A stretch of 64,000 nucleotides of DNA. Origin: Schistosoma haematobium (taxonomy: Eukaryota > Platyhelminthes > Trematoda > Strigeidida > Schistosomatidae). Positions 47,234-60,935 of this stretch are shown here, piece by piece (position 1 is the stretch's first letter; every line of letters begins with the position of its first letter). Location of the stretch: contig NC_067196.1 of NCBI RefSeq assembly GCF_000699445.3, positions 38,026,616 to 38,090,615 of the forward strand, in the 5' to 3' direction. Made by a program: the position numbers and the translations under genes. The notes under the pieces are model-generated. The model was given only the letters and a program-made list of their open reading frames with translations. It did not search any database and was not told the origin of the DNA.

Positions 47234-48278
47234 TGTAATTTAGTCATCAATACATACACAAAGTATGTGATTTACACAACAGGAAAAAATGTTTTTAAAA
47301 AGTCTGTTAACTCAGCTAATGCATGGAAGTGAATATGGAAACTTTTTCAATAAACTAATAATGATTGATGAATCAGTGAATATGTTAATAGGGAGATCAT
47401 AAATTATATATTAATTAGAATGACTATACTTCAGAATAAGTATGATGAAAATATGCAATTGAAAATTGAAAACAGTTTCCTGTCACTATAAGAGAAAAAC
47501 ATTCTTTTTCAATTATTTAGTATTTATGAAATGGATCAAGTGGAATTTCTTTTTTCTCTTTAATTTAATTATATTTCACATGAATTAATGTAATGTAGGT
47601 GGATACACAAATCTAATTATCATATTTACTCTTTACAATAATAACCTATTAAAAAATTTTCGGTATTTTAACTAAGCACTACTTGTGTATTGCATTCTTT
47701 CGAAAAATCGATTAATACCATTGAAAGCTTCATGTATTTAACTCATAAATCTAATTATTCTTTTCTCTCTTGATGAAATCTTAATCCTTTTGTAGTTCTT
47801 CAAGTTTATTTTACAAAGAAAACTTTAATTTGTAGTTTTATCTTATTAACGAACTATAAAATCTTCATTATACTCATATTTAAAATCAGTCATTCATAGT
47901 CACTTAACATAAAGGTAATCATTATTATGCATTGAAATAATAACTAGCATTAGAACTGAGGACTTATATTTCGTTGTATATAATATTCATCCTGGTTCTA
48001 TTATTCAAAATTCAGATTGGAATCCATTAAAAATCGTTCTAAATGACATCAGTCTACTCAGACACTATTATTAAGTGTCGAATGGATATTTAACTTATAA
48101 TCATTAGTTATTTCCAGATGTTCATATAAGCTGCAAGTATACAAATCAATATTGATCGATTTAGTTCTGTGTAAAATACAAATCAATAGAATTGTCACTT
48201 AAGTTATCTTTTAACTTTGATTATTAAAATCGTAATGAGTAGTTCAAAATAACTTCAACCAATACATCAAAAACTTTT
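47234..48278. other. AT-rich, nothing recognised
   Basis: No coding similarity or repeat seen. Confidence 0.4.
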
Positions 48279-48328
48279 TCATAGTTGAGATCATGAGTCA
48301 ATTGAAGCTAAACCATCATGGAAAACAT
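48279..48328 (-). mobile_element. SINE 3' relic (family B)
   Basis: About 50 bp of the inverted 3' tail (GTTGAGATCATGAGTCAATT, then GAAGCTAAACCATCATGG). Confidence 0.65.
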
Positions 48329-48400
48329 GTTAGACGCCAGTTTTATGTGAAAGTAATTTCAATAACTTCTCAATTACATAATATCTATTAATCATAAAAG

Positions 48401-48679
48401 GGCGAGACTATAATTTATGGACGAACCAACCAGATATAAGATATCTAGTCACGAATTTGGGCGCGGAATTCATTCATACATTTGTCTAAATAGAGTTTGG
48501 GCATTATAGCTGATGTCATTTAGTGATAAAACCCTAAATCTAATTTTAAATCCTAACCACCAACTGTAAATGAGAATTCCAGCTGCTTTATAATCCTCAT
48601 TTATTCCTAATTAGAAGTTGTTCACTCTCAAGGTCGCTCCAGAGTCGCTAAAAGGTCGTCCATAAATTATAGTCTCACT
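48401..48679 (+). mobile_element. Merlin-type MITE with perfect 8-bp duplication
   Basis: 279 bp. Terminal repeats GGCGAGACTATAATTTATGG / AGTGAGACTATAATTTATGG (right end read on the minus strand). Flanked by CATAAAAG at 48393-48400 and at 48680-48687. An 8-9 bp duplication is characteristic of Merlin, and the ends match the Merlin remnant at 33656. Youngest-looking of the three MITEs. Confidence 0.9.
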
Positions 48680-48732
48680 CATAAAAGTTTTTCATTATCA
48701 AGAACTTTATAAGTCATAGTATAATACAACTG

Positions 48733-48875
48733 AAATGATGGAGAAGATTTTTAGCTCAGGTGGATGATTTTGATGTCTGAAGTCTGAAGTTTGTGCAGAT
48801 GATGTCGTTCAGAAGAACAATGAAAGGACCATGACCAAACCATCCAGCTCAGAGTACAAAACTCCATCCAAATAA
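48733..48875. repeat. Family F repeat with internal inversion
   Basis: 48733-48775 is an inverted copy of the F 3' end (compare 18978-19022), followed directly by a forward F segment (48786-48875). Similar in shape to the head-to-head SINE units. Confidence 0.6.
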
Positions 48876-51800
48876 TATAACTTTTAATTAAACTTCTTGT
48901 TGTAAGTGGACGTATAATATATTTTATGTAAATTGAAAAAAAGCATGGAAATGCGGCAATAATATAACCCTTGTTCAAAACACAAAAAAAAATCCATTTG
49001 ATATGTACATGAAAAACACTCATTTGTTATCATCTCAGAAGATTACACACAAAAAAAGGGAACCTAAAATCATGCTTAACATTAATTAGTGAAAATTAAA
49101 TGAATTTTTCCGGTTTATTTCAATGTTCATAAGTTTCTTTGAGTTTAACCGACTGTAATTCCCAATGAAGTAATTTATTTTTGTAAAAAGATTTTATGAC
49201 TTTTAAAAAAAATAAAATTACATTTAACATTTATGCATTGCAATAGATCATGGTTTACTTGTTGAGTAGGCGATCGGCTTATAGTTTTAGTTATTTGATC
49301 TGAGTACAAAATCCTATTTTATTCAATTTTTTCAATAGTCTTTCCTAAAATTTAATTTATTATATACAAATCAGATACAAAATAATCTGATTTAGACTAT
49401 TTGATCATAATTCTAAACTTTCTGAGGATGCCTTTTCAATCTGCAGTAACATAGAGGAAACAGTTTCGAGAATCATAGCCTGTATTCATAAGACAACTTA
49501 AAAAGAACTTTCACCATTTTTGTCCCTTGTATTGTAGTTCATACTATTTTAATCAACAAACTTTGGTAAATGTATTTCATCTATTCTGCAGTTGTACTGA
49601 TCGTAATAATGAACAATTTACATTGCTAAATAGTTGCTAGAGTTGTTCGTTCATTGAGAGAATTAAAATGTCCTGTCATCCTATCTAATCACAATTGTGA
49701 CCTGCTTAGTTTCATGTTGTCCATAAACAAGAGAACAGATGGCTTTACTACAATAGGTAAATTATTTATTTCATATAAATGAGAAGATAACTGTAGGTAA
49801 CACCACTATCCACAAACTCCTAAAATAATATATTACCATTAACTCTCACAGCCTGTCTTTTACCAATAAGAAAGTCAATAATCCAATCCACTACTTTACA
49901 ATCGATTTTGTAACGTTATACATTCACTCTGAGACCCAGACGAATATTAGCAGAGTTATGAATAACGGTGAATTTTGTAAAATTATCAACTAAATATTTA
50001 TTGCTTATACAAACAACTTATTCAAATATCTGTAAACTCAGTCAATGATAAATAGATGCTTAAACAATTTATTTGTATACGAATGACGATCAGAAATGTC
50101 TAGGGTGGACCCGGAATCCTAAATTTATGTTATTATTGGGTTTTTTTATTCTTATAGATTGAGAACTAGCTTTCCGTGTAACGTTATTTCTGACGGTAAT
50201 ACAGTTTGTCTACTTAACTAGTGTTTTTCTCCTTATTTACTTTATTATTGAAATTGAGTAAAAAAAACTGTTGTTTTTTGCTGATCAATTGTGCATAGCT
50301 TTCCAATATCATGAACCTAATACGAAAATTCTTTAGTATACCGTTTAAATTAAGTCTATTCAACGTCCTGTTTGCAAAGCTTTTGTTACTTCAAAGTGTC
50401 TACTTTAAGTAGTATAATAATATTACTAGAATTTTTACAACAATTTCATGCATAATGCTGATTTTTCATATTCATTTGGATGAATGTTTTAAACTTATTT
50501 AATAAGAAGGCAATTATATAAGTGGATAACCGGGAGTATTTCTGTGATTAAACACACTGTGAGAAATCGATTCGGAACCATAAACAATAATTTAAGACAT
50601 TTAAATTTACTTTAGGCATTCGAAAATTCACAAACCACTACAAGAATTATTGACAAACGTCTGTAGGTAACTTAATGTAAAGATTCCTTCATACTATTTA
50701 ATATACACGTATGCTGATTTCAAAGTATACTTCACATCTATTTAGTTATTTTACTTTAATAATCGATAAGAAAACGACCTTCCTTTTAGTTCTTAATTGA
50801 TCAATCAATGTTTTGAATTTACAGTGATATCGGATACCTTTAGTAACACATATCGATTAGCCTAGATTCCATCAACTTTGGTACTTGTATACAAAATGTA
50901 TCTGGAACCACAAAAAATTCATTTGATATGTTACATGTCAATCAAAAAGTTTATTACCTAGCTCGTTATAAAATAGCGATTAAAAAAAGTTAATCTAGAT
51001 GATATAGAGATAGTTTAATGACTATTATACTGAATTTTAACAATGTGACAATCCTCAACAAATACTAGGATTCGGTTCGAAAAAAAGCCAAATGATATAA
51101 ATAGATGATGTAAAGTGAATAATAGTGTATTAAATATAATAAGATGAAATGATGTACTATCATAGTGTTATATATATTTGTTCTATATCTCTGCATAATT
51201 TTATCATCATTTGAACTACTTCATTATAGATGACTATAGTGACATAATATCTTATCTCCTTCCACCTTATAAATTCATAAACTAACAACTGTTAAATTAA
51301 AACAATTTCAATAACTTAATATTTATGAACATTTCAATATCCATGTACAGCATTAAAAACTTCAGCTAAGACTAACAACTGTACACATTTATTACTTGAT
51401 TGAAAAAACCTCTAGTTGTAAAATTCATACTTTAAGTGAATTTCATTTTCATATGAATTATTTGATTGGTCAAGTTAGTAGTATGACATTTAACTAGTCA
51501 CATATTCAAATACAGTAATACATTACTGATTTATTAAACATTAGTTGTATAACAGATGACTTTCGCCATGAAATTTTGATAATCTTCATCATCACCATCA
51601 TTATATGACCTTATTTAAAAAGAATGCGAAGTTAACATTTTATCTTTATTTCAAAAAGCAGAAAGTTAGTATTACATAATATAGAATGTACACTTAAACA
51701 ATAAATATAAACAATAATATACGTTTGTAGATAACAAAAAATAAACGAGCATAGTATTAATGAATGTTACATTTAATCCATTTTATAGTTATAACGTTTA

Positions 51801-52073
51801 TAACGTTTATTAACTGATTTAACAGATTATTGATTATACAGGTCATTAAATCAGTAGATTGAAATGAAACTTTATTATCAGAACATTATTCAATTTTCAA
51901 TAACTAAATAAACGGGAATCGAATTTCTTTAAAGGAAAAATAAATTTATCATTAACTTGGGACAATGGAAACTTTATATAAAATTACACTATTGCTATTT
52001 TTGTATAATGAATAACCAGCTACTTGTTTATTTCAAATATCAAAATATTTCATGAGAAAGAATATTTAATTTA
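48876..52073. other. AT-rich, nothing recognised
   Basis: 3.2 kb without recognisable genes or repeats. Confidence 0.5.
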
Positions 52074-52440
52074 GTAATTCAATTCATGAGTCTATTGAAG
52101 CTAGACTACCATGGAAAATCTGGAAGCGGTGGATGGCCGTTTCGTCTTATTGTGGCAATTCTCAGCAGTGTGCACCCACGATACTGCACCGCGAGATTTG
52201 AAACCGAGACCTATCGGCTTCGTAAGCGAACGCTTAACCTCCAGACTACTGAGCTAGTATCCAACAGTGTTATTATCTAACTTCAACCAATCCACAAAAT
52301 TGTGACATCGTTCATCATTGTCTTAAGTGAGTTTCTATCTCACAACTGACCCGGTTGAACTCCACTTGTCACGGCTTCTCAATAGAACTTCAGGAAATAA
52401 TTCTTGGAGGCAGTCACTAATGAGCATATGATGAATATAA
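52074..52440 (-). mobile_element. Hammerhead SINE (family B), long 5' module
   Basis: Minus-strand copy with 3' tail (52074-52120), ribozyme (52124-52170), tRNA-like region (about 52190-52260) and the same 5' module as 4185-4315 (52310-52440). The ribozyme core reads CTGAGAATTG instead of CTGAGGAGTC (G8 lost), so it is probably inactive. Paired outward with the plus-strand copy at 52688. Confidence 0.8.
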
Positions 52441-52687
52441 TCAGAAAGCGATTTCGTGCAGTAAATTAATAATTGAATTGATAAGTCATTTGAATATTTA
52501 GTCATAGAAATATTTAGATTTATAAAATAATCAAGTTTTTAATTGTACACTACTCGATTTTACCTTAAAATTAAAACGTTATACCAAATAAGAGCTTTAT
52601 CATCTCGATTTCTAGTTTTTTTCTTCATTCATGAGATCTTCAAATACTTATTTCCTACATATTTTTATTTCAGGTTTTACTAAACAG

Positions 52688-52846
52688 TCAGCGAGACCGA
52701 TAGATGCTGGGTTCGAATAAAGCGGAGCGGGACCGTGGATGCGCACTGCTGAGTCCCACAATTGAACGAAACTGCCGTCCAGTGCTTCCAGGTTTTCCAT
52801 GTTGGTCTAGCTTCAACTGACTTATGATCTCAACTAATGAAAATAT
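52688..52846 (+). mobile_element. Hammerhead SINE (family B), core deleted
   Basis: tRNA-like region with B-box GGGTTCGAAT near 52709, ribozyme region and 3' tail. CTGCTGAGGAGTCCC is shortened to CTGCTGAGTCCC, removing three core bases. Together with 52074-52440 it forms another outward-facing pair. Confidence 0.8.
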
Positions 52847-52857
52847 ATTAGTTGTAA

Positions 52858-52925
52858 TTATACTACTACTATTATCATTATCAATACTACTACTTCTAAT
52901 ACCACTGCTACTATTACTACTTCTG
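52858..52925 (+). repeat. (ACT)n-like simple repeat
   Basis: Degenerate TAC/ACT trinucleotide repeats leading into the family D element. Confidence 0.7.
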
Positions 52926-53200
52926 TGGTGTGTGTTACTGATGTCGACAGATATAAGTTGTACATAACACCTATCAAAAGCGAAATGCCTGGTGGCAGAA
53001 AGTCAAGAGGTTTGATGAGAAGAGAATGAGAACAGAGAGTGATTGGTATGGAAACGAAGGAATAGTCAAGTCTGAGAGAATTGATTGACACTTTACAAAA
53101 GAAGTATCTACTGTATGGTTTGCAGATTTTATTAAACTATTTTGTAATGTTTTGTTGAAACATATTCGGTTGTCCGCACTTGTTTTCTCGTTCGCGACAC
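52923..53200 (+). repeat. 285-bp interspersed repeat (family D), diverged
   Basis: Same start (TGTGGTGTGTGTTACTGATG) and order of blocks as 15612-15900, but strongly diverged. The tail (TTCGGTTGTCCGCACTTG) is closest to the 11704 copy. Confidence 0.65.
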
Positions 53201-55094
53201 TACTACTACTGCTACATCAGAAACTACGTATGTTATCAGTAAAGTCAGAATATTTAAAGAGTAAATTTGAGCAAACATAAATAAGTTTCAACATTTTAAA
53301 GTCTCTTTCACACTAGTATTTATGAATTATTGCTTAGAGTCATTTAAACTGTTTACAATAGAAAACAACAGGTATTTTTGATGAAAAACAAGTAAGTAGA
53401 ATAATTTGCTTGACTCCATTTTCAATAAAAAAGGAACAAATTTAGTTTACGTTTCCTCTTTCCACATTGTATCGATATATTTTTTATATTTATAACTGGT
53501 CTGTGAGCATTCTCCTCTTTTGTGCATATTGTAATTTTGGAAACTACTATTTAGGTTACCTTGGTAACGTTGATTTTTGTGCTATCATATGGCTACACCC
53601 TAACATTGTTTAGTAAATAGGAAACAATTCTATAACATGTCTATGAAATTTTAAAATTTTGATTAAATATGATAAACCATAGAGGTAGTTACAGTTAAAA
53701 AAGACCAACAATTTTGTATTGAAACTATAATATTTTTAAAACTTGTAATATTATCTTAACAAAAACTATTTTCAGAAAAAAGTCATTAAACAACAGTTTC
53801 TGTAATTGTGAACAAAACCCAATGAGTTATTTGGGAATTATAATTCCAGAAAAAATTCTTTAAAAGATAATGAATTGTTCTTTTACATGAGATACTAAAG
53901 TTTAAGTAAATGAGCTGATTTTTCAATTGGTTAAAAAGTGACAAATAGTTGGTACATAGAAAAGAACATTTACTTGAAGTTGAAAACATAGAAATGAATA
54001 TTATCACATTCTTTGGTTTGTCTAAGCTCTATAAGTCATAAAATGTTGATCTACTTTATGGTCAAATGTAGTTTATTCTCATTTTAGACAACTCCTGATA
54101 ATCGTTGATCTACTTATAATGCTATTGCTAGTGTGAGATATTGGGATTCATACTATATAAATCCATTATTCATTCTTAATATCAATCATCACCTATTCAC
54201 CTAACAATTGACTTTAATGATCACGCTTAGGTTTTTTTATAATTAGTTGTATTGAAATGTAGACATATAATCTAAAGATTTTATGTAATTTATAAATAAG
54301 TGTATTGAGGTTCGTTAATTTGAAGAACCAATAGACATTTGTTCGATTCTATACAAAGACTCTTTAGTATTCCACGCAAAATTGAATACTAAACTTTTTG
54401 ACATCACTATTAACACGATATCATTGAGCCACTAAATTGAAACCCGATTACATGAAAAGTACGTTATTTAGTAACTTATAGAGAAAAGTATTTCTGGCAG
54501 TTCAAGTCTAATGAAGTCTACCACGATAATAGTCAAGTTGTAACTCGTTGATAACACTGAACAAATATCTGATTATATGTTGATAACAAGCTATTAAATA
54601 ATGCTAGTAATAAAATTCCTCTTCCTAACTCTATCCAAAACTAGGCTATGAATAAGGCATAAGCTGTAGATGAACAAATTCTGTGATACATGATGACTTC
54701 GTTCTGTATAGTTAGGTGCTATTGTTAATTGAAAGTCATATTATGCAGTGAAACTAGTTTTACTGAGAACGCGTCCGTTACAACTATATTACATTATAAC
54801 TCTATATCAACAGTAGATAATATTAATAAATGTAAATAGTGTAGGACTCCATTTAACTGTAAATACCTAAAAGGCTGTTGATTGATGAGTGAAGTATGCT
54901 CATAAACTATTTACATAGATTCTTATCAAATATACAATTCAGAACAAAATTACATCATCGGACCGTGTACATCCTTTGTACTTTTATAACTGTGATAAAC
55001 AATTAACACTGTTTGGAGCTTAATTAACATAGATTCAACAGTAATAATAATAGTCATTTAAGCTAATAACAGAATAATGAACTCATACAGATTC
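53201..55094. other. AT-rich, nothing recognised
   Basis: No coding similarity or repeat seen. Confidence 0.4.
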
Positions 55095-55216
55095 GGGGGG
55101 GGCAACGTCTAGGAAATTCAATTTTGTCAATATTCAAAATCATTTTATGGTGGGATATTATCTGGCTAGATGCTCTGCAAACCGTATGTATATTAATGAA
55201 TTATACATCCCCCCCC
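55095..55216. other. G8 and C8 runs bounding a 122-bp segment
   Basis: Eight consecutive G (55095-55102) and eight consecutive C (55209-55216) enclose ordinary AT-rich sequence. These are conspicuous G/C homopolymers in this AT-rich window and form a potential 8-bp GC stem. Confidence 0.7.
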
Positions 55217-55701
55217 TGAAAAAAAATTTTCGGTCAAAATAGTTCACTATATTTTATAAACAAAAGTATCATTTGCATCAAAGAATGTTTTGTTCACTTT
55301 TTCATTCGATCTACTTTACATCAATAGATTATTTCGTGGTTTACACAGTCTTGTAAAAAACACCATAGTCCATAGAACTGACGATATTATTCATTTGTTT
55401 TCGCTTTTGTTGTTCAATTACATAACAGCTAACTTACTTCTGTTGTGACGCTAGTATGTTATTTCAATCATATTTAAAGATGTATCTTTGTCAATATTGA
55501 CATTTGAAAGATTCAGTCACATTAAGTGAATATTTTATGATGAAACAACAATAAACTTTGAATGAAGAGATTTAATTTCGTTGCATAGTGATATAAATTC
55601 AGTTTCTGAAAAAAATGTTATTTTTATTTTACTAATAGAAGTTTATAAAAATAAAATCATTTGTGAATAATTTCCTTTAAAATTCGACTTGGTATATTTT
55701 A
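55217..55701. other. AT-rich, nothing recognised
   Basis: No coding similarity or repeat seen. Confidence 0.4.
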
Positions 55702-55911
55702 TAGCTGAGATCATGAGCGTTCACGCGCGAGACCGATAGGTTCTGAGTTGAAATCTCGCGAAACGGGATCGTGGATGTGGACTGCTAAGGAGTCCCACAA
55801 TAGGACGAAACGACCAACCAGTGCTGCCAAGTTTTTCATGGTGGTCTAGCTTCATTTGACTCATGATCTCAACTATTAAAATTACTACAATATCCACAAA
55901 AGCCACCCCTC
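55702..55911 (+). mobile_element. Family B element with short inverted termini
   Basis: Starts with GCTGAGATCATGAG, the inverted counterpart of its own 3' CTCATGATCTCAAC at about 55860-55873, then jumps straight to the tRNA-like region, lacking the 5' module and A-box. Ribozyme at about 55780-55822: CTAAGGAG (G5 changed) with intact CGAAA and stem II. Probably inactive. Confidence 0.75.
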
Positions 55912-58900
55912 ATGTTAATTTGGTATTTATTAAAATTAAACTAATTTGTAAAAGTAAGAAGTAAGAGTGGATAAAGAACTCTTTCAAAAAAGGATATAAT
56001 TGTTCAAATCTAAAACTTCGTAGCATTGGTTACCTAAGACCTTACATGGTTAACATATTTATAAACTTTACCAATGACTTCAACTTGTAATAAGAAAATC
56101 ATATGACCAATAACTTGACAAACACAAAAGATGTATTGTTAGGATATGAGAAATCAAAAGATCATTTCCAGTATTTTGTTGTCTAAAGTGAGAATAGGAC
56201 AACTACGGAAAACTTAGAATAACTTTTAAAACGTAGATTCCTTAGGAAACTGAAATATTAAAATCATAAGATTCAGTGCACTTGATCTATTATTTAGTTT
56301 CAGTAGGGTGAGAATAAATAACTTTTTAGCTTTTCATTGTATGACTGACTTCAATTTATTATAAAGTTTTTGCTCACTTCCAGCAATGCTAATAGCTACA
56401 TTGGTGCTCCATTGTAAGAATTCAGTTTAGAAAAAAACAGTAATTACTACTGTGATAAAGCATATGAAGTTGTGAAATTTACATAACTAAAGGCCCAGTA
56501 TTCACTTACCTATAATAATATCATTTTTCAGATCAGGTAATAATCTGTACAGTTCGAATTTATTAGCAAATAGGATCAACTGTGGTTAACATTTATTTAG
56601 TAAAACTAGTGTTCAGGGAAAAAGGATTTTAGGTGAATAAATAGAAAAGCAAATCATTTATACTTAAAAATCATATAGAGCATAATCATTTGATTTATAT
56701 GGCACTAGTTGAAAGAAATATAGGTAATTATGTAGAATGAAGATAGTAAATTATGGGTGAAATTTATTGGAAAATTCCAAACTACTAACTAGTAGTTGAT
56801 AAGAACGTCACAGAACTATTTTCTATGAGAATTAGATTAAAAAGTCAAAATGAATAGATTTTCAGACAGGATTTGACACTGTAAGTAATTATTGTCCAGC
56901 AATAGACTCTATTCATCCTTCATATTTAGATTTTATTATGAATTCTTTTTTAGTTGTTCGTATGAAAATGTTTGTACAACTCTATGTATATCCAAAAATT
57001 TCGTTACACACAATTTATTTTCTACAAATTTCTTTTACATTCATGAACAAAAGCTATAGAAGTGTTTGAATTATTTTGACGTCACCAGAGAGATATAGTA
57101 TGTACACTGTGGGAATAGAGGTTTTCATTTGATTTGACCGGTTAAGATGTATTACTGGTTCTATATTTGAAATAATTTAAACATACAGGTTGTTTTTGTT
57201 TTCTGTATGTGCTTCCTCTAGACTTTAATGTATATGAAATCTAATAGGAAAAAGTTTACATGATGTAAACAATATTCACATATTTTTGTCTGGTTGAAAG
57301 AAAGCACAATCCATTTAGCGACGCGTCACAGCTACATAAACAGAAATCAAGACTACATAGCTACTTATAACTTTATTAACCTTTAAACGAACCAAGTAGG
57401 TTTGTTTAAATTATACTGTTAGTTAAATTTATGTTTAAAGGATTTTGGTTGATGATATGCCGCAAAGTTTCCAAAGCAATATATTAGGGTTAAGATGTAA
57501 AAAAGGTAACTGAGCTACACATATAATGTAGTGAAATATACGTAGCTATCCAACTATAAAAGTCAACACACAATTTTTCATGACTGTTTATAAAATTGTA
57601 GACCCTAAAAGTATCATGTATTACCTACTTTGAAAATAAAGATTGTATGTTAAATTCAGACAGTTAAAAATAACAAATTTTTCTGTCGTTCATGACATTG
57701 TAGTTGGGAAAAGTTTGACTTTACATTATTCACTCTTTTTTAACCGTGAATAAAATGTTTACCGTAGTAAAATACAAACATGATTGGCTTATAAAGAATA
57801 CCTTTATAGTTATAAACTACTTCGGTATACTTGGATAAATTTTGTCTTGGCTCATAAACTTGTATTTCATTAAATTATCATTTCTATTGAATATTTTTCA
57901 TCGCTTTGCGAGTTCATCTTCTCGATTTCGTTAAGCCTTTTATAAGCACAGAATTTTTCATTCTTACATAATTTCCTTGGTCATGATTCACTAATAAGAT
58001 GATCATAACAATTGGGATCCAATGACCTAACACCTTATTCAAACTGTTCTTAAAAGATGTCGAAGCATCGATGTTGGATTTCTAAAATTCTTTAAAACCA
58101 TTAGAGTATTAACTTTATAGCGCTAAACACTGAACAGAAACGTGATTAATTGTTCACCTTTATAACTCAATTAGCATAATTTTGATTTTATAACATTGGT
58201 GTTATTTATTCTTAACTTATTTAAGTCGTGAATGACTTAAAGAAATTCCTGTAGATTAAATTGGTTTAAGTATATTATCAATTGGAAAACAATTTTTTCA
58301 ATTACTGAGTTAAAACTAACCTCCTTGATTGAGAATAAATTTAAAAAGAAATCTTCGACTGTTATCCAGTGTTAAATATTATTTTGCACTATTCCTCATA
58401 AAATATATGCATTTAACAGTTGGAAATACTGGTCAGTATCGAGAAAATACTGAACTGGTATTGAATAACTAACCTATGTATATTTATCTGTTTGTAAAAA
58501 TCTATAGTCTACATATATATGTCATTTTCTGACATATTCTTTTGAATCATGTCTTACTTTGATTCAGTTAGGAATAGATAAAAATCGTAGATGTCATGGA
58601 ATTTCTCTTTAGCCAAACACTAATGGTTCGTAAGTTACAAATATATTAAGCAAATTATTCAGTTTAAATTTGATTACTATTATTCACCAATATAGACTGT
58701 AAAATCGTTATCTCTGATGGCATTAAATAACTTCCGCCTTATATTATGAAATAGCTGAAGCTGGTAATTAGTGACTCTGAAGAATTATTTCACTACAAAT
58801 TATATGAGGATAGTTAAGAAATATAGCATTATCAACCATATTATTTTATGATTATTCAGTTATAACTTTTTTAATATAAATTCTATTATTGCATAAAGTT

Positions 58901-59430
58901 CTAACTAATTAATACTCTTATCAAGAATCTATCTCTTTATTATAATATAATGATAAGAAAAAAACTTAATCATATAGCACAAGCTCTTCAGTTTTAGACT
59001 GCGTTCAGTCGAATGTCCTAGACATAAAGAGAGATTTTTTTATTTGGTTTCATATCGATTGACATTTAGAGAAGTCACTAATCAGATATCTCTGATTCGT
59101 AGAGACACAAACTTCATTTAAAATGTTAACTTATATTAAGAGATTCCCTATTGAATTATGAATACATCTTGAAGAATGTTGTGATTTAAAGAAAAAGTTG
59201 CTTTCATAGCTTGTCACTTAATTTAATCATATATATGCTATTTATCTCTGAAGGAAATAGCTTATTAATAGAAACTATCTTTTAACAATCAAATCAATAT
59301 TTATTAGGTTAATTTATTGTATCTATGTTATGCATTATTTACATTGTTGTTGAAGTTGAGTGACGTATATGGTAATGTCACACTGGTGATTCATAAGCTT
59401 ACAAATTCAAATAAAAGACTTTTTGAAGAA
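55912..59430. other. AT-rich, nothing recognised
   Basis: 3.5 kb without recognisable genes or repeats. Confidence 0.5.
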
Positions 59431-59560
59431 TGAGACATTAAAGAGGAAGAATGTATTTGTAAAATCTCAGAGAATGAATTTTAAAGTAAATCCACCTTTT
59501 CGTCTGGCAACCTGGTTCAAGCTTTTTCAAGAAAATATAATCAAACACCAAAATTATCGA
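59431..59560 (+). repeat. Family E repeat
   Basis: Matches 18731-18857 (GAAGAATGTATTTGTAAAAT then TTCGTCTGGCAACCTGGTTC and AAGCTTTTTCAAGAAAATAT). Confidence 0.75.
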
Positions 59561-60935
59561 ATATAAATAGGTACATGGTTCTCTGGTTTACTATATACCG
59601 AATAAGTCATCCAATCAATGTTAACTATGTTTAAAGTAGATATTTACATTAGTGTGTAAGGGACATGTGGTGTGAAAACGAAGTGTTAAGATTACAGATT
59701 GTATGCATACGTAAGTGGGAAGAAATTTCATTTAACTATAGGTTGTCTTCGGTCGGTGAATCTTAAGAAAACCTATAATTTTTTTTATATATGATACGAG
59801 TCAGAAATGTCACAGCATGCATAAAATGACAAAAAATAAACAGGATAAAAAAATGAATTCAAAGAGGAAGAATTTGTAATTGGAAGTTCGTGTTATTTTA
59901 ATGTTCCAGTCAACTATTTAACATATTTAAATAACATAACTGGTTTGAACTGTTGAAAGTAATATCTGTTAATTAGTTTAATACGATATAGATAGAATGG
60001 AATAAGGACTTCAGGTTTACTTTTTCATTATTAATTGCCATGGGACAGCTAGTTTAATGCCATTTTTTAATGTCTTACATTAACTCGGCACCCAAAAACT
60101 GTGAAACTATTCCATCAAATATAGACGAAAGTCCTTAATTTTTAAAGAATGTTTTATAAAGATCTGCATAACATTAGCCTTATCACAACTAAAAACTAGG
60201 AAGTATTGAAAAGTTGTTAATCATATTTTTGGGCTGAATAAATTTTGATAAACTTCATATTATGATTAATGTGTTTTATGTTTACCTGTATCCCTATCAC
60301 AATTCACTTAAACGGTAATGTATTTTACTAAAGAAATATTTTATGATCATGTTTTTAAGTTTTAATAACAAGATTAGAAATGATAAATCTAAGATTTGAA
60401 AAATGTAAACAGTCAAAATTCATTTAAGCGATCTTTATATGATTTTATAATGACCATTTAGTTATCAACTAACAAAAGATATAAGAAATATTCTTTTTCT
60501 ATTTTGCAATTAATTTGAGGTTTATTTTAATTATTGACGTTTAGAAAGAGAATTATACGGTAAAAAAGAGAGAGAATGACCTAAGTATTAATCCTTAATT
60601 AACAAAAGTTTGAATGTTTAACTATCGAATTTCAGAATGAAACGCCTTAGTTTAGTATGTGCTGACTTTAAATAACTACTATGATATTGGTTACATAGCT
60701 AATAATGAATATATAACTAATATGATTTATTAATTATGAAAATTTCAATAAGTTACACATGTTTAGTTTAAAAAACTATCAACTGAGGTCAACTTTTCTG
60801 AACGTAAATTCTCTCATAAAATTAGTATTTATTAAGCTCTATAATAAATTTGCTAGATATGAAAAAATGTAAGATAATGAATTAGAAATTATCAGATAAA
60901 AATCGCTACATTGGAACTAGTACTAGTACCATTAC
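59561..60935. other. AT-rich, nothing recognised
   Basis: No coding similarity or repeat seen. Confidence 0.4.
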
